Shown here: positions 57,515 through 64,000 of the stretch, in pieces | Layout of the letters: every line of letters begins with the position of its first letter | How positions within the stretch are numbered: position 1 is the first letter of the stretch | NCBI GenBank assembly: GCA_944470555.2 | Contig: OX104129.1 | Coordinates: 67,201,747-67,265,746 of the forward strand | DNA length: 64,000 bases | Source: Heterobilharzia americana | Lineage: Eukaryota; Platyhelminthes; Trematoda; Strigeidida; Schistosomatidae | Reading direction: 5' to 3' | Translations under genes and position numbers: made by a program | Notes under the pieces: model-generated | Databases searched by the model: none | Seen by the model: only the letters and a program-made list of their open reading frames with translations | Told to the model about the DNA's origin: nothing

Positions 57515-57959
57515 ATATTAGATGATATTTGACCAATTATTTCTTAACACTTAGTCAATTGACTGAACATCAATTTCCATTATTCATTAACATTGAACAT
57601 GTTGAAGCACCAGACTACTATTTCATTTAAATGTTTGATCCTAGAACTGTTCCATGACAACATGCATTGAAGATTTTTACATTTTACCGTCAAAATAATC
57701 ATAATAGCAAGATAAATATTGAGCTGATAACCTTGTTTTCTCGAACATAAACAGGAGTTTTGTTGACACCTTCTGTAGGTATGGTTGGTTGTACAAGTTC
57801 AACAAAAGATGAGTGCTACATAAAAGTATTTCTTCAGGTATACAACATATATTATAATATATTATGAAATATCTAATAGTTGTCTGTGATTCTCATTTCC
57901 CTCTTCATTTTTATCAGCTGCTACCCCTATAATTTTTGAATGTGGATGGAGACTGACTT

Positions 57960-58505
57960 ATAGGTAGGACCTTAGCTGTACACCAAACTCGTCAGCTGGA
58001 TGTACGTGCATCCCAGTGAGTGATGTTATTCCTCTGGAATCCCGAACCATTTACCCTTTTCTTCAAACACCATAGTGCTAAGCCAGTGGAGTGCGATAGC
58101 TACATATTGTGCAACGGGTATCAGTCGTTGTAATGACGAGTCCCAAATAAGATGAAACGTGTGTCCTGTATTCGTTCAGTGGTCACCGAGATCAATATAA
58201 CATCGTGAAAATCCGTCACTATCGAGGCATCTAGATACGATACCATCAACTAACACAAGTCGAGCAATTCGGCCCTGTATAGAAGCAAGAAATCACAAGT
58301 ACCATAGCAACAACTGATACCCGTTGCGTAAGAGTTGGCTATCGTGCCCAAGTGGCTTAATGGATAACATTCTGGCGTTCGAAATGAAAGGCAATGAGTT
58401 CGAGCCTCAGTGGGAATGGAATCACTCACTGGAGTGCAGGTACATACAGCTGCTGAGTCACAAATAGGAATAGACACGGATTCTAGATTCCTCTGCTAGT
58501 CACTA
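57960..58505. repeat. SINE-2 inverted pair
   Basis: A minus-strand copy (57985-58130) lies against a plus-strand copy (58225-58505). A ribozyme fragment in between (58130-58180, ATGACGA...TGAAAC) is damaged. None of the cores is intact. Confidence 0.6.
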
Positions 58506-58509
58506 ACAT

Positions 58510-58650
58510 ATAGTATCATATATAAGCTTGGATATTGTAAATTCAGGTTTACTATAACTTTGATAAAACCATCAGTACTAAGTAGAAAAACATTAGTTGA
58601 AACAAATTCATTTTGTTTTACATTCATTAAGAAATACAATTACCAAAATA
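58510..58650 (+). mobile_element. Penelope-like element 3' end fragment
   Basis: It matches 35545-35680 (e.g. 'atatataagcttgga', 'gttgaaacaaattcatt', 'ttacattcatta'). Only the terminal non-coding part is present. Confidence 0.7.
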
Positions 58651-59255
58651 ATGAACATAGTTTAACCAATACCTACATTTTTTCAAACTATCAAATCCCA
58701 ACTTGGTGCGAATATCTACAAAGTGATAGGTTTGAATTTCTTGCAAAAGAATTAACTTTACAGAGGATAAAAATTGGTTTTATGGTAATCGAATGTCTTT
58801 TTTATGATTTATTTCAATGTTTTTCATATTGAAAATCTTCCCATCTCTGAAAGATATCCCACTATCAAATTCACGAGATCCCTTATTAACCATATACTAC
58901 TGTCACGTTTAAATTTTTTGAACGCTGATATAAGCTCCGGAACAGGGTGGTTCCCAATAAAAACCCGGTTGATAACACTGCTGAATAGTTGAAAAAATTA
59001 CTCAGCTGTCAGAAATGCCTACCTGGATCGTGCAATTTGTAAGTAATTTACAAATTATTCATGCTATTTTAGATATACTGGTCTATGCAAGTCACTTAAC
59101 TAGATTCAGGTAATGTGAACTAATTCGACTCTGTGTGATGAATTTTTCATGATACACCGCTGATGTACTTGGCCTCAATCGAGAGAAACGGCAATTGGGT
59201 ATTTAGATCAGTATGGTCTAAAAATGATAGTAATAATATTTACAATAATATTCCC
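58651..59255. other. Unassigned sequence
   Basis: Two plus frames of 60-90 codons overlap here but show no family features. Confidence 0.3.
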
Positions 59256-59261
59256 TTTATT

Positions 59262-60342
59262 CCAGATAATTTGTGATACAATTTGGTATTCTCAGCATGA
59301 TATATTGAAACAACAACAAAATATATGCAGACATATATACTCCTTTACAACATTTCCAATTGTGTTATCATAAACATTTAAGTTATGTAAAGGATATTAA
59401 TAACGAGAACATTTTACATTGTTAATTTAAATGAGATTATTAACTGTTGCGAAGTTGATATGTGAGTTCTGTTGGAACACTGATTTCTCGACATAATATA
59501 CCTACTAGGTAAGGCACAATCGAATTCATGAACTTAACAGCAGGAATGAACAGTCTGATGTAATTCTCTCTCGTCCTCTCTGAGAGGAGATACAAGGAGA
59601 CAACTGTGAATGAAGTGGATGCTCACTGTCAGTTAAAGTTACTGCAGCTGGTTGATTGCTGGAATTTAAATGTCTATCAATTGGGATGGAGGCACATCAT
59701 TCACTCTACTGACTGATGCCTTTTTAAACCCTACACAATATAACATAGTCCTTTCTTAGTAGTAGTAGTAGTAGTAGACCAGGAAAGATCAACGGGGAAC
59801 AATAGAGAAGAATAGGTAGAATGCAGGAATTAATAAACAGGAGAAGTAGAAATTGAATTATACCAGATTCTCTTTACAAGTCAACAGGATATGAGACGAC
59901 CAACAGAGATCAGAAAGAAGTAAAACTCAATCCAAGACAGTTGATATTCGATTCACTCTCTGCACAAATACCATCAGTGTTGCAACAGGCGCCATAGAAC
60001 TTAAACAGCTCACACAAGTCTTGTTTACATCTGAGACTAAAATTAACAGTCTGACATTGAGAAGGGTTCAACTTGAGACCAAATGAGAGAGACCATTCAT
60101 TGGTCAGCAAGAGACAAGAATCCATTTAATTGAGAACAGTGTAAATGAGAGTTGACTGAAATAGACACCGACAAGTCAACAGAAAGAGTTAAATCATGCC
60201 GAAAGAAAGAGAAGAGGAACGGAGAAAGTACTGCGTTTTCAGGCACACCAGCCCCAATAAGCAATGAAATGGAGCGCTTCCCTTTCAGAAAAATGTGAAT
60301 AGAACTACTTTGTAACTCATGGCTCAGTGGGTTACTTATCAT
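59262..60342 (-). mobile_element. Jockey/CR1-like non-LTR retrotransposon fragment, copy 2
   Basis: The same segment as 13780-14915 in opposite orientation, with matching ends ('atttgtgatacaatttggta' at the left). The minus frame (60097-60342) contains GAGVPENAVLSPFLFSFFRH, but the catalytic YVDD is gone through a 27-bp in-frame deletion. SFGLKLNPSQCQTVNFSLR follows in another frame. Confidence 0.78.
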
Positions 60343-60639
60343 GTTTGTTTGAAAACCTGGCTCATGAAACGCTTCTCATAATCAGTTCCTCAAACCTTAG
60401 TACATAGTAATTTGTCATGAATCACATTACTGGCTTTTATCGACCATGCCTGATACCATTAATTTGCGGAACTGAAGATTTTCCTCGATACATGTTTTCG
60501 AGGATTTTCTTTGTTGAATACAGATAACGACAGACACTCAAAGAGAGACACAGGAGAGAGTTTTCATCATAAATCACTCAAGTAACATGAGAAGTTGCAC
60601 TTGTGAAGGTTTGTGAGGACTTATTCTTTTAGGTTGGTA

Positions 60640-60925
60640 TTCATCATGGGTTGACATCAGTTGGAGAGACATTAGAAAACTTGGAGCAGTGGGCAGCTGT
60701 TTCGTCCTAGTATGCGCCTCCTTAGTGTCCCAGGATCTCTAGGTTATATGGCGGACCACTGGATTTCAAACCAGTAGCTTAGTTGTAACGTTCTGGTCAC
60801 AGAATCTGAAGACTGTAGGTTCAATTCATAGGGGGAGGGTTATGGATGTGGACGAAACGTCTATCCAATGCTCTCAAGCTTCCAATAGTTCTCCAACAGA
60901 TGTCAGTTCATATTATTAACTTACC
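60640..60925. repeat. SINE-1 head-to-head pair
   Basis: A minus body (60640-60745; GAAAC and stem III acagctg visible, CTGA half lost) and a plus copy with head 60755-60830 ('ggttcaattca') and the end of the ribozyme (GAAAC at about 60852) but no CTGA half. Confidence 0.6.
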
Positions 60926-61639
60926 TGTGATATTTTCATATTTTACAGTAATTTACCTTGACTTTCCACTCCAATTTCTGTATGAACAGATGTTAAAAGA
61001 GAGGAAAGAAAAGTTTTCTGAAAAGTCTATTTTTTCTACATATTAAAAAGGATAACATGAAGCTATGCTTGAATTTATCTCGTCAGTAAAAATGGGGCAA
61101 ATTTTTTCATTTATCAGCTCAACTTAGATAACTAAGCAAATGAAACAAAATGAGGGAGTAGGAGAAAAAAAACTGAACGGAAAAAGTTATAACAAAGGAA
61201 GTGTTAACGAAGAAGAAGAAGAAGAAGAGGAGGGAGAAGGAAATAGCTGTTGAAACACAAACACAACAAAACGTATCGAAAGGCATCTATATAATTGACT
61301 ATTATTTTTCATAAGCACAAGAAGTCAAATTTTCTCTTAGTATATATCCACTGACAATAAAAAAAATAATAATAGTAATAGTACTAACACTTAGTAAGGG
61401 GAGGAGAAGATTTATGAAAGACGTCTGTCAGGATAAAATAGCATCATCATCAACGTTACTCTCTAGTTCACTCACTCACTCTCTCTCTCTCTTTCGCCCT
61501 CCCTCTCTCTCTCTGTCATAATATTTCATAATATCGCTTAAATAGTTTCTTCCTTCAGCCACCAATAAGAATTTGTCATTTGATGAGCATACTCATACAT
61601 ATGTACTATATAGTGACAGCAGGTTTCCAATTTTTACCC

Positions 61640-61640
<1 letters not shown>
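60926..61640. other. Unassigned sequence with simple repeats
   Basis: GAA-type purine tract (61209-61230) and CT-rich tract (61470-61515). No gene is recognised. Confidence 0.35.

Positions 61641-61643
<3 letters not shown>

Positions 61644-61715
<72 letters not shown>
61644..61715. repeat. (TA)n microsatellite
   Basis: About 72 bp of TA repeats, the longest in the window. Confidence 0.96.
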
Positions 61716-61718
<3 letters not shown>

Positions 61719-61944
61719 TTTTCTTTCGAATAACTGACCTCGTTTGGTTAATCTTAAAATTTTTTCTACCCCCCATGGGATATTAAGAAAGGCTCATCAT
61801 CTGTTACATGTTGGCTTATTTGTTGCTTGTTTTTCTTCTGAAAAATTAGAATTAATGAAACATTTTTAACGGGTATTACAAGTAAAATGAGAAGAGAATG
61901 ATACTTGAATACTTTGGTCTTTTTATTGCTTTCAGATAAATGTC

Positions 61945-62705
61945 AGGAAGTTCTAATGAGAAGCCGTAACCTGTGAGGTCAACCAGTAGTAAGTGAAGTG
62001 GATGCTAACTGAAGACCTTGGGTGACAGTCGTGCTATGTAGTGAATTGACAGAAGTTGGAAATTGTGAACTACTGGGAACCTATCCAGTAGCTGAATGGT
62101 CAACGCGTTCGCCATGGAACCTAAAGGTGCTGATTTCGATCCATGGCCGGGTTGTAGGTGCGTACTGCTGACAGGTCCCATACTAGGACGAAACAGTCAT
62201 CCAATGCTCCCAGATTTTCAATGGTTCCCCAACTGATGTCAGTCCGTGATGAATGCTACCTCTAAAATAAACGTATTTATCATCACCGACTAACATCATT
62301 TGAAGAACCATTGAAAACCTGAGAGTACTGGACAGCTGTTTTGATTTATTATAAGCCTGGTCATTAGTACTCACCCACGATCCTGGCGAGGATCAAACCG
62401 AGGACCTTCAGGTTTCACTACGAGTTCGATACCATTAAGTACACATTTTCCTACTTCTGTCACTTCGTGAAATAGCATGGTCTGCATGTGATGCCGTTTA
62501 TGAGTACCTGTCTTCACGTCCAACTTGGTTGGCTCCACTGGTCATGATTTCTCACTAGAACTTTAGGAAATTTCATCTCGAGGCCAGTGACGAATGAAGA
62601 ATGGAGAGTAATTCACTTTCGAGGAGTTTTATACTACGATGAAGCTGCTGTCCGACGCTTTCAGATTTTCAGCGGTTCTCCAACTGATGTTAGTCCATAA
62701 TCAGT
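61945..62705. repeat. SINE-1 composite (arm, +, -, +)
   Basis: An upstream arm (61945-62080), a plus copy (62080-62265; head with 'gatttcgatcc', core CTGACAG with G8 lost but GAAAC present), a minus copy (62280-62440) and a plus tail (62620-62700). The first two full copies lie tail-to-tail. Confidence 0.6.
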
Positions 62706-62744
62706 GTCAAATATGCATTTAAAACGTTATTTATTCATACTTGC

Positions 62745-63000
62745 AATTTCCTATTGTTATTCTCGATTGAACTGATCGATCTTAGTTGGCATATGGGTCC
62801 CTATGTAGATGCCTCAATATTGCTTGATTATTGGTTATGTTTGTTGTTGGCTAGCGGCAGAATCCAGGACGTACTTGTCATCCTTTGTTAAACTCGAGTC
62901 TTAGTGGGAACAACAATGCTCATTAGGAAAGAGATACATTCAACTGATGACTCTCAAAAATAGATGAGACGCGTGTCTTGGATTCAACTACTATCTACCA
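62745..63000. repeat. SINE-2 pieces
   Basis: A tail piece like the 4890 hairpin arm (62745-62830) and a plus-strand ribozyme region (62930-62990) with CTGATGA but GAGAC for GAAAC. Confidence 0.55.
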
Positions 63001-63284
63001 CCAAGTAAATTGCAGTCTTTAAGAATACTTTATAACTGATCTTACTGCATAGACAGAATCCACTCTATCCATGAATTCGCTCAGAAATATGATAAGTAAG
63101 CTCAAAATACACAACACCAAGAGCCACTTCGCAGGACTCTTTGAGATTAATAGTGTTAATATGCAGTAAAGTTCTTAGACATTCTTACTTAATACTAAGA
63201 AGATTATTTAGGACCTTTTTTAGTGAGTAAACGTTAACAAATTGGATATGGATGCCTATAAAAAGATTTTATTACTGACAAAAC

Positions 63285-63705
63285 TAAAATATTAAATGAA
63301 AATCTGGGTTACGACAAGATTCGAGCAAACTATCCTCGGGTTTCTAACCCGACGCTCTACCTACTGAGCTACTTGGAGCTCCTACTCACCACATCTTAAT
63401 TTTACTTCAGTCATTAAGGGTGTTATCCGATTGCCATGGGGATTCGTGATGCGTTACTATCACTTGATGTTGTTCACACTAGTTGCCCAACCAGGATTTG
63501 TCATCCTAATCGACATTAAGTTGGTATAGAAAGAGGGAGTATCATATTGATGATCAGTTTGACTATCTGAGTCGGTCGTGGTTCGGCAGACGTGTATTAT
63601 TCGTACTGAGTGATGACTGAAGTGAATTTAATATTTAGTCTGAGGCTGGGCCTCATAGCTTAGTTGGCAAAGTATAGGGTCAGAAACCTAGATACCACTG
63701 ACACT
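63285..63705. repeat. Family-3 repeat, head-to-head
   Basis: A minus-strand tRNA-like head (63320-63380, 'cgctctacctactgagct'), inner arms, and a degraded plus-strand head (63645-63710, 'catagcttagttggcaaag'). Confidence 0.65.
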
Positions 63706-63794
63706 GAAGCGAGATACTTCGCTACAAAGCTATTCGTACCATAAATGACCCTATATGGGACTGAACTTTGAATATAAATCCTTCTTTAGGGGAT

Positions 63795-63960
63795 AACCGA
63801 TGTATTTGTTTAGTCATTTAGTTTGTGGAACTGACCAAAGCCTATCAATCAAGTTTCCAATGAGGCCACGGAGCTAAGTAACACTGGGGTGTACTTCATT
63901 TTTGGTGTTAGGTGTTAAGAACCAATGATAACAAGTGTGTCAACCGATGGCTTTCTTCTG
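63795..63960 (-). repeat. SINE-4 fragment, degraded
   Basis: 'ggccacggagctaagtaac' and 'gtgtacttcatttttggtgt' correspond to the 5' side of the copy at 40565. The ribozyme half is not visible before the window ends. Confidence 0.4.
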
Positions 63961-64000
63961 ATAGTTTTATCTGACGCTTGTTTTGTATTTCATTAAGTAA

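Noticed and set aside
61200..61240. Regulatory purine tract
   Set aside because: A short GAA-rich run with no nearby gene. Treated as simple sequence.

Overview
The window looks like nuclear DNA of a schistosome-type blood fluke (Trematoda). It is AT-rich, has very large introns, and is packed with repeats characteristic of that group: RTE-clade non-LTR retrotransposons (SR2/SjR2-like), Penelope-like elements, and tRNA-headed SINEs that carry hammerhead ribozymes (Smα-like). Species cannot be named from the sequence alone.

Only one cellular gene is convincingly present. Two exons on the + strand (12771-12971 and 16516-17154) encode the end of the homeodomain and the whole C-terminal tail of a LIM-homeodomain transcription factor of the Lhx1/Lhx5 (lin-11) class. 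The split falls exactly at the conserved homeobox intron site before the WFQNRR motif. No earlier exon (LIM domains, helices 1-2) is visible, so bases 1-12770 are read as the 3' part of an intron of at least 12.8 kb. The 3' UTR probably ends near a poly(A) signal at 17671.

Everything else is repeat-derived or unassigned. Twelve RTE copies (A to L) lie on both strands. All end at their 3' side in a short AAT-type tail beside a conserved 'gttcctagtggaaca' segment. Most are 5'-truncated. J (44750-48228) is full length, with a 12-bp target-site duplication. E (28584-29434) keeps the true 5' end and a 13-bp duplication but lacks about 2.6 kb inside. K (56808-57029) ends in a snap-back hairpin inside its duplication. 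None has an intact ORF. Several carry long tetranucleotide arrays at fixed internal sites. There are also two inverted copies of a jockey/CR1-like element (13780-14915 and 59262-60342) and three remnants of Penelope-like elements. One of these (33195-35645) is split into inverted halves and interrupted by RTE copy G.

Small repeats fall into four families, named here for convenience. SINE-1, SINE-2 (Smα-like) and SINE-4 each combine a tRNA-like head with a hammerhead ribozyme motif. Family 3 is a foldback-like unit with terminal inverted repeats that contain tRNA-like A/B boxes. Hammerhead cores with all key residues are seen near 1338, 9548 and 41708. Most other copies have decayed at single core bases. 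Nested insertions (F in family 3, J beside SINE-2, H in SINE-1, G in a Penelope element) give a relative chronology. Long stretches between repeats show no recognisable coding signal.
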